A stretch of 64,000 nt of DNA, from positions 398,017 to 462,016 of the forward strand of contig NZ_LMHA01000001.1 of assembly GCF_001427635.1 (NCBI RefSeq), read 5' to 3'. The stretch's first letter is position 1; every line of letters begins with the position of its first letter. A program made the translations under genes and the position numbers. Of this stretch, positions 37,923-46,042 are shown in pieces. The notes below the pieces were generated by a model. That model searched no databases. It worked only from the letters and a program-made list of their open reading frames with translations, and was not told the DNA's origin. This stretch comes from Pseudoxanthomonas sp. Root65. GTDB lineage: Bacteria; Pseudomonadota; Gammaproteobacteria; Xanthomonadales; Xanthomonadaceae.

Positions 37923-38666
37923 CTAGGCGTCGCGCGAGCGCCGGTACGGATTGAATAGCTGCAGCAGCCACGGCTTCTGCGCCAGCACCAGGCTGACGCC
38001 CACCCGGTCTTCGGCCGGCAGCGTGGCGTCCCGTGCCAGCAGGGCGTCGAACTCGCGCGCCACTTCGTCCAGCCGCAGCCGCAATTGCTTCACGCCGTCG
38101 ATGCTCAGGCTGCCGCTGAGCAGCAGCAGCGCGTCCTGTTCGCCATCGAAGGGGTCGGCGAAGTAGTCGGTCAGCAGCGTGTGGCGGAAATAGCGCTCCA
38201 TCGGCCCGTCGGCGCGCCAGCGGAAATTGCGCGCGGTCAGCGCGCGGCCGCGGTTGCCGGGCATCAGCTCGATGATCTCCAGCCGGTCCAGCTTCACCAG
38301 CAGCCCGGTCCACTGCGCGGGGGTGAAGCCGAAGTGGCCCATCACGTCGTCCTCGCGCCAACGGTTGAGGGTAAGGAACAACGCCATCAGCAGCCGCGGA
38401 TCGTCCACCAGCGCCTGTTCCTGCGCCTCGCTCAACTGCGCCATCGCCTTGCGCCCCCGCGAAGCTTCGGCGCTGAGCTCGGCCAGGCCCACATCGAGCA
38501 CGTCGCAGATCTGCTCCAGCCGCTGCAGGCTCATCGCACGGCGGGAGAACATGCGCTTGACCGCGGCCTCGCTCATGCGGATGCGGGTGGCGAGCTCGCG
38601 GTAGGTCAGGTTCTGCGCGCGCAGGCAGCGCTTCAAGGCATCGATCAGGTCGACGGAGACGGCCAT
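37923..38666 (-). CDS. Helix-turn-helix (XRE-like) transcriptional regulator
   Basis: A 247-residue protein. Residues 1-60 are an HTH domain of the Cro/CI type (DLIDALKRCLRAQNLTYRELATRIRMSEAAVKRMFSRRAMSLQRLEQICDVLDVGLAEL). The C-terminal 180 residues are helical with LLMALFLTLNRWREDDVMGHFGFTPAQWTGLLVKLDRLEIIEL, resembling a second winged-helix-like unit, and a tail rich in RYFRHTLL and LDEVAREFDALL. The ligand and targets are unknown. The start at 38666 is chosen by the HTH position. It ends four bases from the last 21-bp repeat unit. Confidence 0.83.
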   Translation of the reverse strand: MAVSVDLIDALKRCLRAQNLTYRELATRIRMSEAAVKRMFSRRAMSLQRLEQICDVLDVGLAELSAEASRGRKAMAQLSEAQEQALVDDPRLLMALFLTLNRWREDDVMGHFGFTPAQWTGLLVKLDRLEIIELMPGNRGRALTARNFRWRADGPMERYFRHTLLTDYFADPFDGEQDALLLLSGSLSIDGVKQLRLRLDEVAREFDALLARDATLPAEDRVGVSLVLAQKPWLLQLFNPYRRSRDA

Positions 38667-38775
38667 CGGTAGCGCATTCCTATACCGGGTGATGCGCCGG
38701 AGCTTACCTCGTCGATGCCGGTTGAACAGCCACGCCGGCCACGCCCAAGGTGCGGCGAACCCGCAGGAGCCCGTC

Positions 38776-39222
38776 ATGACCCGCCTGATCGCCCGTTCGC
38801 TGACCCTTGCCCTGGTGATCGCGCTGTCCGGCGGCATCGCCCTGCCCGCCCACGCCGCAGCGCAATCCGACGGCGCCAGCCGCCTCTCGCAGGCCAGCCT
38901 GGAAGCCTCGATCGAAGTACCGGTCGCGGTGATCCACGCGCTGGGGCATGGCGCCTCGGCCGTGGTCACCGGCGTGGCGGTGGTGGCCGGCAGCGTGGCG
39001 GTGACAGTCTCCGTGGCGGCAGCGGGAGTGGTGGGTGCGGCCTCGTTCGTGGTGTACCTGAGCGCGGAAGCGATCAAGCGGCTGGGCATCGCGGTGGGCA
39101 CGGCGGTCAGTGTCGCGGCGGTGGCCACGGGCTGGATCCTCAGCGCCGCCGGTGAGGCGCTGTGCTTCATCGCCAACGACGCCGCCCGCCCGCACATCCA
39201 CAGCCATCGCTACGGCGGGTGA
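38776..39222 (+). CDS. Small exported protein, glycine/alanine/valine-rich
   Basis: A 148-residue protein with a signal peptide (to AHA at about residue 28). The mature part is very hydrophobic (VVTGVAVVAGSVAVTVSVAAAGVVGAASFVVYL and IAVGTAVSVAAVATGWILSAAGEAL), with at least two membrane-spanning segments. The family is not recognised. GGAG is placed well before the ATG. The next gene starts five bases after its stop and encodes a DUF2145-like protein, so the two are probably co-transcribed. Confidence 0.75.
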   Translation: MTRLIARSLTLALVIALSGGIALPAHAAAQSDGASRLSQASLEASIEVPVAVIHALGHGASAVVTGVAVVAGSVAVTVSVAAAGVVGAASFVVYLSAEAIKRLGIAVGTAVSVAAVATGWILSAAGEALCFIANDAARPHIHSHRYGG

Positions 39223-39226
39223 GCGG

Positions 39227-40042
39227 ATGATGCGTGCGCTCGCGATTCTGTTCGTCTTCGTCCTCGCGCTGCCAGGGACGGCACGCGCGGGCGATGCCTG
39301 CCAGTCGTTGGAGATGCCGCCGTACAAGGTGGCGGACGCGGCGCGCACGGCCCTGCTCGCCGCACAGCAGCTGGACGAGGTGGATGCGCCGGTCGCGTTG
39401 CTCGCGCGCGTCGGCACCGACCTGTCGAAGCAGGGACTGGTCTACAGCCACGCCGGCTTCGCGGTGCGCGACCACGCGCACGGGCGCTGGACGGTCGTGC
39501 ACCTGCTCAACGAATGCGGCAGCGACCGCTCCGGCCTGTACGCGCAGGGACTGGTGAACTTCTTCGCCGACGACCTGGTGAACCAGGACCTGCGCATCGT
39601 CTGGTTCGCGCCCGAGGTCGCCGACCGGCTCGCGCAGCGCCTGCAGCAGATGCCGCGCCACAGCCTGCACCACCCGCGCTACAACCTGATCGCACGCCCC
39701 AGCAGCGACGACTACCAGAACTCCACCACGTGGATCGTGGAAGTGATGGCCGCCGCACTCGCCGATCGCGGCATCTACGACCGCCGCAGTGCCTACGCCT
39801 TCGCGCGCGGGGACGGCTTCGTGCCGGACACGGTCCACATCGCCTACTCGAAGCGCGTGCTGGGGGGACTGTTCTCGGCCAACACCGATTTCACCGACCA
39901 CCCGGTCGGTACGCGCCTCTCGGGCGATTACCCGGTGGTCACCGTGCGCTCGATCTTCCGCTGGCTGGAGCGCAGCGGGTATGTGCGGGAGCAGCGGGAA
40001 TGGCGGGGTGGGGTGCGGCAAGTAGTGATGGGGCCGGCGTGA
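39227..40042 (+). CDS. DUF2145-type exported protein
   Basis: A 271-residue protein with a signal peptide ending at about residue 20 (GTARAGD). The body matches my memory of the DUF2145 family: YSHAGFAVRDHAHGRWTVVHLLNECGSDRSGLYAQGLVNFFADD, HHPRYNLIARPSSDDYQNSTTWIVEVMAAALA and HIAYSKRVLGGLFSANTDFTDHP. It is reminiscent of NlpC/P60-like or papain-like folds, with a candidate Cys in NECGSD and His in YSHAGF, but that is inference. Two ATG codons in tandem (39227 and 39230) are possible starts. Confidence 0.75.
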   Translation: MMRALAILFVFVLALPGTARAGDACQSLEMPPYKVADAARTALLAAQQLDEVDAPVALLARVGTDLSKQGLVYSHAGFAVRDHAHGRWTVVHLLNECGSDRSGLYAQGLVNFFADDLVNQDLRIVWFAPEVADRLAQRLQQMPRHSLHHPRYNLIARPSSDDYQNSTTWIVEVMAAALADRGIYDRRSAYAFARGDGFVPDTVHIAYSKRVLGGLFSANTDFTDHPVGTRLSGDYPVVTVRSIFRWLERSGYVREQREWRGGVRQVVMGPA

Positions 40043-40207
40043 GGATCCCGAACGCCCAGAACCCCTGACGTTACCGACGCGGGATGAAGTGATGGGCAGG
40101 CTTCGAGGCCGGCGGTTTCTGACGCTAGCAGTTGCGCCGCGCCGCAGCCATCGGAATCCAGTTCTCTACCCCTCATCTACATGATGTTTAGCGCCAAAGG
40201 AGGATGA

Positions 40208-40654
40208 ATGATCGTTGCAGCACTGTTCGCGATGTCGGTCGCCGCCGGAGATGACACAGCGTTCGAGTTGGCTGGAGCTCGCATAGGACTCGGCTACACG
40301 GAGCTCCGGCAGCAGCATCCGCACATGCAATGCACCGTTTCCTGCGTGGACCCCACCGCCAAGATGCTCGGACATCCAGGCAACCTCTGGGCAGGCATCG
40401 GTCACGGAGCAGTCAACCAGCTGGCGTTCCGGTTTGTTCCCGCACTCACGGATCGGGAAGCGACGTTTGTGTCCAGCGCATACCAAGCGCTCTACGGAAA
40501 ACCCGCGCGACGCAACGCGCCTGACGGCTGCGAAGAGTGGGATCGGGCAGGCGGCGCTATCGTGCTGTGCGTCAGGAACGGTCTTTCGCTCACCTACTGG
40601 AAAGACGAAAACTGGGGCGTGACCAAGAGCGTCATCCCAGATGCTGCGGAGTGA
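40208..40654 (+). CDS. Hypothetical exported protein
   Basis: A 148-residue protein of unknown family. It begins with a short hydrophobic leader (MIVAALFAMSVAAGDD) and has a perfect ribosome-binding site (AAAGGAGGATGA) just before the ATG. Four cysteines (CTVSC, GCEEW, VLCVRN) suggest disulfides in the periplasm. G+C content is somewhat lower than in neighbouring genes, which may hint at acquisition. It stands alone, 165 bases after the DUF2145 gene. Confidence 0.7.
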   Translation: MIVAALFAMSVAAGDDTAFELAGARIGLGYTELRQQHPHMQCTVSCVDPTAKMLGHPGNLWAGIGHGAVNQLAFRFVPALTDREATFVSSAYQALYGKPARRNAPDGCEEWDRAGGAIVLCVRNGLSLTYWKDENWGVTKSVIPDAAE

Positions 40655-40702
40655 TTCAATGACGCCGCCACCGCTGCTTCGCGGCGCGTCTCAAGTCGGC
40701 TT

Positions 40703-40769
40703 CGTAGGGTGGGCCTCGGCCCACCTTTGATGACAGGATGACGGGCGGTGGGCCAAGGCCCACCCTACG
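40703..40769. repeat. REP-like palindrome (CGTAGGGTGGGCC...)
   Basis: CGTAGGGTGGGCCTCGGCCC (from 40703) and GGGCCAAGGCCCACCCTACG (to 40769) form inverted arms of 23 bases with one central mismatch. It lies just beyond the tetR stop and could serve as a bidirectional barrier between convergent genes. Confidence 0.75.
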
Positions 40770-40770
40770 G

Positions 40771-41370
40771 TCAGGTCGGGATCAAGGTCGAGATGACGTG
40801 TTCGAGGTAGGTCTCGAATTCTTCCGAGGTCATGCGCGGCTGCTGCAGTTGCAGCGACAGCTGCAGGAAACCCACGTAGGCCGCATAGGTCAGGCGCGCG
40901 CGGTGGGTGGCATCGGTGCGCTGCAGGCCGGCCTGGCGGAACATGGCGACCAGGTACTCCTGGCGGCGCTGGGAGATGCGGTCGATGACCGGCTGCACGG
41001 CCGGATGGTCCAGCGCCTTCAGCAGCTCGCTGTAGATGATGTGCGGCTTCACCTCGTGGCCGACCAGCTGGAACAGCGTGCGCAGGCGCTCGCGCGGATC
41101 GGCGACCTTCTCCAGGCTGCCGAAGATGTTCTCCTGCTCACCGGCCTCCCAGCGCTCCAGCGCCGCCTGCAGCAGCGCATCGCGCGAGGGGAAGTGCCAG
41201 TAGAAGCTGCCCTTTGTGACACCCAGCCGGCGTGCCAGCGGCTCCACCGCGACCGCGGACACCCCCTGCTCGGCGATCAGGTCGAGCGCCGCCTGGGCCC
41301 AGTCGTCCGCACTGAGGCGGGCATTGCGGGCGGGCGCAGCGGCGGGTGTTTCCGGACGGGGTGTGCTCAT
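40771..41370 (-). CDS. TetR-family repressor, likely of the adjacent fatty-acid locus
   Basis: A protein of 199 residues with a TetR HTH at about residues 24-68 (DDWAQAALDLIAEQGVSAVAVEPLARRLGVTKGSFYWHFPSRDALLQAALERWE). The C-terminal ligand domain is of the type seen near acyl-CoA genes. It diverges from a hydrolase-fadE-DUF4442 operon. Two copies of CATAC-N6-GTRTG lie in the shared promoter region, one at each promoter, so it probably represses both itself and the operon until a fatty acyl-CoA or similar ligand binds. An ATG three codons upstream (41379) is an alternative start. Confidence 0.88.
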   Translation of the reverse strand: MSTPRPETPAAAPARNARLSADDWAQAALDLIAEQGVSAVAVEPLARRLGVTKGSFYWHFPSRDALLQAALERWEAGEQENIFGSLEKVADPRERLRTLFQLVGHEVKPHIIYSELLKALDHPAVQPVIDRISQRRQEYLVAMFRQAGLQRTDATHRARLTYAAYVGFLQLSLQLQQPRMTSEEFETYLEHVISTLIPT

Positions 41371-41384
41371 GTGCCGCATTTAAC

Positions 41385-41400
41385 CATACGCCGGGGTGTG
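41385..41400. promoter_or_regulatory. Candidate TetR operator 1 (tetR side)
   Basis: CATAC, six bases, GTGTG, overlapping the TATGGT -10-like box of the tetR gene on the minus strand. The half-sites and spacing match operator 2 at 41503. Confidence 0.5.
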
Positions 41401-41478
41401 TAGCGGTACGTTTGTTGCGACGCACCACAAATAAAGCCGAATCAATCGGTTGCATGTGAAATTCCCATGGCGAACCGA

Positions 41479-41508
41479 TTGACTGCTCTAAATGCGACAA
41501 CCCATACT
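41479..41508 (+). promoter_or_regulatory. Promoter of the hydrolase-fadE operon
   Basis: TTGACT (41479-41484), 18 bases, CATACT (41503-41508). The expected start is at about 41515, right at the ATG (41516), which points to a leaderless transcript. Confidence 0.5.
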
Positions 41509-41518
41509 AGGCCGTATG
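41503..41518. promoter_or_regulatory. Candidate TetR operator 2 (fadE side)
   Basis: CATAC, TAGGCC, GTATG: a perfect inverted repeat with six-base spacer. It covers the -10 box and start codon of the hydrolase gene, a good place for repression. Confidence 0.55.
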
Positions 41519-42475
41519 GTGATCCCTGCCTCTCCTGCCCTCACGCCCTCCTCCCACGTCACTGACGCCGGATCGGATCGCGTGCTGAACGGACAGGGCG
41601 GCATCGCACTGGCGATCCGCCAGTTCGCCTCACCGGGCCCGCTGCAGTCGCATCCTGCACTCATCTACGCGCATGGCTTCGGCCAGACACGCGGTGCCTG
41701 GAACCGCACCGGTGAGTTGATGGCCGCGCACGGTTATGCCGGCCTGGCCTACGACGCACGTGGTCATGGCGAGTCGCACCGCAATGCCGCCGACCTTCAC
41801 TATACGGGCGACCAGTTCGCCGACGACCTGATCGTGGTGGCCGGCGAACAGCCGGAGCCGCCGGTGCTGGTGGGCGCATCGATGGGCGGACTGTTCGGCC
41901 TGATCGCCGAGTCGCGCTGGCCCGGCCTGTTCCGCGCAATGGTGCTGGTCGACATCACCCCACGCTGGGAACACGCCGGCCTGCAGCGCATCCTCGCCTT
42001 CATGACCGCGTTCCCGGACGGCTTCGACTCGCTCGACCACGCCGCCGACGCCATCGCCGCGTACCAGCCGCAGCGCCGCTCGCGCAAATCCGCCGACGAA
42101 CTGCGCGAGCTGCTGCGCGAAGGCGCCGATGGACGCTGGCACTGGCACTGGGATCCGCGCCTGGTCGACGAACTGGCCCGCGACAGCGCGCAGCACCAGG
42201 ACGCCATCGCCGAGGCGGCGCGCCGGGTGCAGTGCCCGGTGCTGCTGATCAGCGGCGGCCGCAGCGACCTGGTCTCCGAGAAGACCGTGGAAGAGTTCAA
42301 GACGCTGGTGCCGCATGCGCGCCACGTGCACCTGCCGCAGGCCACCCACATGGTGGCCGGCGACGACAACGACGCATTTACCGCCGTCGTGCTGGAATAC
42401 CTGGCAAGCCTGTCGGCCTCGCCCGGTAATGCCGAATCCGATGTAACCGAATCCGTGTCCGGAGCAACCCCATGA
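41516..42475 (+). CDS. Alpha/beta hydrolase, first gene of fadE operon
   Basis: A 319-residue cytoplasmic hydrolase. ALIYAHGFGQTRGAW is the oxyanion region, LVGASMGGLFGL the nucleophile elbow (GxSxG), ISGGRSDLVSEKTVEEF holds the acid and ATHMVAGDDNDAF the base histidine. The substrate is unknown; linkage to FadE suggests an acyl ester or thioester. The ATG at 41516 is preferred over 41492 because the predicted promoter starts transcription at about 41515. The stop overlaps the fadE start as ATGA (42472-42475). Confidence 0.85.
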   Translation: MVIPASPALTPSSHVTDAGSDRVLNGQGGIALAIRQFASPGPLQSHPALIYAHGFGQTRGAWNRTGELMAAHGYAGLAYDARGHGESHRNAADLHYTGDQFADDLIVVAGEQPEPPVLVGASMGGLFGLIAESRWPGLFRAMVLVDITPRWEHAGLQRILAFMTAFPDGFDSLDHAADAIAAYQPQRRSRKSADELRELLREGADGRWHWHWDPRLVDELARDSAQHQDAIAEAARRVQCPVLLISGGRSDLVSEKTVEEFKTLVPHARHVHLPQATHMVAGDDNDAFTAVVLEYLASLSASPGNAESDVTESVSGATP

Positions 42476-44949
42476 GCATCGTCATCCCCTTCCTCGCCTT
42501 CCTGCTGGCGGGTGCGTTCGCCGCCTACCACCGGCTCCGGCTCGCCTATTGGGCGGCGATCACCGCCAGCCTGCTGGTCGCGTGCTGGCTGCTGGGCGCC
42601 AATCCCGCCGCCACCGTCGTCGCCGCACTGGTCGTAGTGGCGATCGCGCTGCCGCTGCTGATCCCGGCGATCCGCAAGCCGCTGATCACCGCACCGGCGC
42701 TGGGCTTCCTGCGCCGCGCGCTGCCGCCGCTGTCGCAGACCGAGCGCATCGCGCTGGAAACCGGCTCGGTCGGCTTCGAGGGCGACCTGTTCACCGGCGA
42801 CCCGGACTGGAACAAGCTGCTCGCCTATCCGAAGCCGCAGCTCAGCGAGGAGGAGCAGGCCTTCCTCGACGGTCCGGTGGAAGAGCTGTGCCGGATGACC
42901 AACGATTGGGAAATCACCCATATCCACGCCGACCTGCCGCCGGAGCTGTGGGACTACATCAAGAAGAACAAGTTCTTCGGCATGATCATCCCCAAGCAGT
43001 ACGGCGGCCTGGGCTTCTCGGCGCTGGCGCACCACAAGGTGATCCAGAAGATCGCCTCGGTCAGCAGCGTGGTCAGCTCCACCGTCGGCGTGCCCAACTC
43101 GCTGGGCCCGGGCGAACTGCTCAACCACTACGGCACGCAGGAACAGAAGGACTATTACCTGCCGCGCCTGGCGATCGGCCAGGAAGTGCCCTGCTTCGGC
43201 CTGACCGGTCCATTCGCCGGCTCCGACGCCACCTCGATCCCCGATTACGGCATTGTCTGCAAGGGCGAGTGGAACGGCGCCAACGTGCTGGGCATCCGCC
43301 TGACCTTCGACAAGCGCTACATCACGCTGGCACCGGTCGCCACGATCATCGGCCTGGCGTTCCGCATGTACGACCCGGACGGCCTGATCGGCGACACCCG
43401 CGACATCGGCATCACCCTGGCGCTGCTGCCGCGCGACACGCCCGGCGTGGACGTCGGCCGCCGCCACTTCCCGCTCAACTCGCCGTTCCAGAACGGCCCG
43501 ATCCACGGCAAGGACGTGTTCATCCCGCTGAGCCAGCTGATCGGCGGCGTAGAGATGGCCGGCAAGGGCTGGAACATGCTCAACGAGTGCCTGGCCGTGG
43601 GCCGTTCGATCACCCTGCCCTCTACCGCCAGCGGCGGCGCCAAGGCCGGCGCGCGCGTCACCGGCGCGTACGCGCGCATCCGCAAGCAGTTCGGCCTGTC
43701 GGTCGGCCGCTTCGAGGGCGTGGAAGAGGCGCTGGCGCGCATCGGTGGCAAGGCCTACGCGATCAGCGCGCTGTCGCAGGCGACCGCCGCTGCCGTCGAC
43801 CGCGGCGACGTGCCGTCGGTGCCGTCGGCCATCGCCAAGTACCACTGCACCAACATGGGCCGCGACGTCGCCAAGGACGTGATGGACATCGTCGGCGGCA
43901 AGGGCATCATCCTGGGCCCGCGCAACTTCGCCGGCCGCGCATGGCAGGCCTCGCCGATCGCCATCACGGTGGAAGGCGCGAACATCATGACGCGCAGCCT
44001 GCTGATCTTCGGCCAGGGCTCGATCCTGTGCCACCCGTACATCATCAAGGAAATGCGCGCGGCGCAGGATCCGGATACCAAGGCAGGCATCCAGCAGCTG
44101 GACGCGGTGCTGTATCCGCACATCGGCGGCGCGATCTCCAACGCCGTGCGCTCGTTCTGGTTCGGCATCACCGGCTCGAAGATCGGTGCGGCGCCGGGCG
44201 ACGCGTACACGAAGAAGTTCTTCCGCAAGCTCGACCGCTACGCCGCCAACCTGGCGCTGCTGACCGACATCTCGCTGGGCGCGCTGGGCGGCAAGCTGAA
44301 GTTCAAGGAATCGCTGTCCGGCCGCCTGGGCGACGTGCTGAGCCACCTATACATGATGAGCGCGGTGCTGAAGCGTCACCACGACGACGGCACGCCGGAA
44401 GCCGACAAGCCGCTGCTGGCCTGGGCCTTCCACAACAGCGCGTACGAGATCGAACTGGCGCTGTCGCAGGCGCTGCGCAACTTCCCGATCAAGCCGCTGG
44501 GCTGGCTGCTGTGGCCGGTGGTGTTTCCGTTCGGCCGCCGCGCCGTGGCCCCGGGCGACCGCCTGAGCCACCGCGTCGCCATGCTGCTGATGGCGCCGAA
44601 CGAGGCGCGCGACCGCCTGGGCCAGGGCGTGTTCCTGACCCCGTGCGAGAACAACCCCGGCGGCCGCATCGACAGCTACCTGGCCGCGGCCGTCGCCGCC
44701 GAGCCGGTGGAGCGCAAGTTCCTGAAGGCGCTGAAGACCAAGGACATCGAAGCCCTGGACTACAGCGCGCAGCTGGACGAAGGCGTGCGCGAAGGCTGGA
44801 TCACCGTCGAAGAACGCAAGCTGCTGGAAGAGCTGCGCGCGATCACGCTGGACACGATCACCGTGGACGACTTCGACACCCACGAACTGCGCGCGGCCAG
44901 TTTCTACGACCTGCCGCAGCACAAGCGTCAGCCGCGCGAAGCGGCCTGA
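42472..44949 (+). CDS. fadE: Acyl-CoA dehydrogenase, FadE type
   Basis: An 825-residue flavoprotein catalysing the first step of fatty-acid beta-oxidation. Two N-terminal membrane segments (residues 1-70) are followed by the long FadE form of the acyl-CoA dehydrogenase fold: PKQYGGLGFSALAHHKVIQKIAS, CFGLTGPFAGSDATS, ITVEGANIMTRSLLIFGQGSI and a C-terminal FadE-specific domain of about 280 residues (DFDTHELRAASFYDLPQHKR). Size matches the approximately 815-residue E. coli enzyme. It is co-translated with the hydrolase and followed by the DUF4442 gene. Confidence 0.95.
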   Translation: MSIVIPFLAFLLAGAFAAYHRLRLAYWAAITASLLVACWLLGANPAATVVAALVVVAIALPLLIPAIRKPLITAPALGFLRRALPPLSQTERIALETGSVGFEGDLFTGDPDWNKLLAYPKPQLSEEEQAFLDGPVEELCRMTNDWEITHIHADLPPELWDYIKKNKFFGMIIPKQYGGLGFSALAHHKVIQKIASVSSVVSSTVGVPNSLGPGELLNHYGTQEQKDYYLPRLAIGQEVPCFGLTGPFAGSDATSIPDYGIVCKGEWNGANVLGIRLTFDKRYITLAPVATIIGLAFRMYDPDGLIGDTRDIGITLALLPRDTPGVDVGRRHFPLNSPFQNGPIHGKDVFIPLSQLIGGVEMAGKGWNMLNECLAVGRSITLPSTASGGAKAGARVTGAYARIRKQFGLSVGRFEGVEEALARIGGKAYAISALSQATAAAVDRGDVPSVPSAIAKYHCTNMGRDVAKDVMDIVGGKGIILGPRNFAGRAWQASPIAITVEGANIMTRSLLIFGQGSILCHPYIIKEMRAAQDPDTKAGIQQLDAVLYPHIGGAISNAVRSFWFGITGSKIGAAPGDAYTKKFFRKLDRYAANLALLTDISLGALGGKLKFKESLSGRLGDVLSHLYMMSAVLKRHHDDGTPEADKPLLAWAFHNSAYEIELALSQALRNFPIKPLGWLLWPVVFPFGRRAVAPGDRLSHRVAMLLMAPNEARDRLGQGVFLTPCENNPGGRIDSYLAAAVAAEPVERKFLKALKTKDIEALDYSAQLDEGVREGWITVEERKLLEELRAITLDTITVDDFDTHELRAASFYDLPQHKRQPREAA

Positions 44950-44969
44950 CGCAGACCCCAGCAACGATC

Positions 44970-44996
44970 ACGACGGCGGGCATGTCCCGCCGTCGT
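44970..44996 (+). other. Strong hairpin between fadE and the DUF4442 gene
   Basis: ACGACGGCGGG and CCCGCCGTCGT pair over 11 bases with a CATGT loop. There is no poly-T run after it, so it is more likely an mRNA processing or stability element inside the operon than a terminator. Confidence 0.55.
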
Positions 44997-45012
44997 CACG
45001 ACAGGAGTTCCG

Positions 45013-45495
45013 ATGAGCGCCGATGTCCTGAAGATCTACCGCAGCCTGAGCCGCAAGCCGTTCGGCCACTGGCTGTTCTCACGCCTGATCTGCTTCAAGG
45101 CGCCGTACTTCGGCAGCATCGGCCCGCGCATGACGCGGCTGGAACCGGGACGTGGCGAGGCGACGATCCGCCACCGGCGTTCAGTCACCAACCACCTGGG
45201 CACGGTGCACGCGATCGCGCTGTGCAACCTGGCCGAGTTCGTCGGCGGGCTGACCACCGACGTCAGCATCCCGCGCTCGATGCGCTGGATTCCCAAGGGC
45301 ATGACGGTGGAATACCTGAAGAAGGCCGTCGGCACGATGCAGGCCGTCGCCACGCCGGCGTTCGAGCCCCGCGAATCGGAGGAAGGCTACGACCTGCCGA
45401 TGGACGTGGTGGTCAGCGACGCGCAGGGCGAGCTGGTGTTCCGCGCCCGCATCGGCATGTGGGTGTCGCCGAAGCCCGCGCGCGACACGCACTGA
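45013..45495 (+). CDS. DUF4442 hotdog-fold protein, putative acyl-CoA thioesterase
   Basis: A 160-residue protein of the hotdog superfamily: SVTNHLGTVHAIALCNLAEFVGGLTTDVSIP is the helix with the NHLGT-type motif of this family, followed by MTVEYLKKAVGTMQAVA. Such proteins are usually thioesterases acting on acyl-CoA. Last gene of the TetR-flanked operon, consistent with fatty-acid turnover. GGAG lies before the ATG. Function beyond the fold is inferred. Confidence 0.8.
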   Translation: MSADVLKIYRSLSRKPFGHWLFSRLICFKAPYFGSIGPRMTRLEPGRGEATIRHRRSVTNHLGTVHAIALCNLAEFVGGLTTDVSIPRSMRWIPKGMTVEYLKKAVGTMQAVATPAFEPRESEEGYDLPMDVVVSDAQGELVFRARIGMWVSPKPARDTH

Positions 45496-45511
45496 GTTCT
45501 GCGAGGCAGGC

Positions 45512-45606
45512 GTGGGAGCGACGTAAGTCGCGATCGCACGACATCGGCCTGCATTGAGGCTGGCCATGCGCCTTGACGGCCCCATCGCGACTTACGTCGC
45601 TCCCAC
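45512..45606. repeat. REP-like palindrome (GTGGGAGCGACGTAAGTCGC)
   Basis: Perfect 23-base arms at 45512-45534 and 45584-45606 separated by about 49 bases. This sequence is a well-known dispersed intergenic repeat in Stenotrophomonas-like and Pseudomonas-like genomes. It sits between convergent genes (DUF4442 and DUF1304). Confidence 0.85.
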
Positions 45607-45623
45607 GTCGGTCCTGAAGGCGC

Positions 45624-45974
45624 TCAGCGAAACCACACCGCCACCAGCGCCGCGATCGCCGGCAGGCCCTGCACGAAGAAGATGCGCTTGTTGACGCTCC
45701 ACGCGCCGTACAGCGCGGCCACGACCACGCACAGCAGGAAAAAGATCACGACGTTCCCCTGCGCGGTGACCAGGCCCCACAGCAGGCCGGCAGCGAGGAA
45801 GCCGTTGTAGAGACCCTGGTTGGCCGCCAGCACGCGCGTGGTCTCTGCCTTCTCGGGCGTGTTGCGGAAGGTCTTCAGGCCCAGCGGCGTGGTCCACAGG
45901 AACATCTCCAGGACCAGGAAGTACGCGTGCAGCACTGCCACCAGCACCACCAGTACCGTCGCGATCGTTCCCAT
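45624..45974 (-). CDS. DUF1304 small membrane protein
   Basis: A 116-residue protein with four hydrophobic helices. The family motif is LHAYFLVLEMFLWTTPLGLKTFRNTPEKAETTRVLAANQGLYNGFLAAGLLWG; the end VQGLPAIAALVAVWF is typical. DUF1304 proteins (YqjF-like) are of unknown function in the inner membrane. The ATG is chosen by family length. It lies 68 bases downstream of the transporter gene on the same strand. Confidence 0.85.
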   Translation of the reverse strand: MGTIATVLVVLVAVLHAYFLVLEMFLWTTPLGLKTFRNTPEKAETTRVLAANQGLYNGFLAAGLLWGLVTAQGNVVIFFLLCVVVAALYGAWSVNKRIFFVQGLPAIAALVAVWFR

Positions 45975-46042
45975 TCCCGCTTCCCCTGCCGTCGTATCGC
46001 GGCAGCATAGCGGCTGCGTGACCCTGCGTCTGCCAGCCCGCG

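Noticed and set aside
37361..37954. Possible small proteins of seven-residue repeats across the 21-bp array
   Set aside because: Frames stay open on both strands only because 21 is a multiple of three. None has a ribosome-binding site or a clear start, and several frames are equally open.
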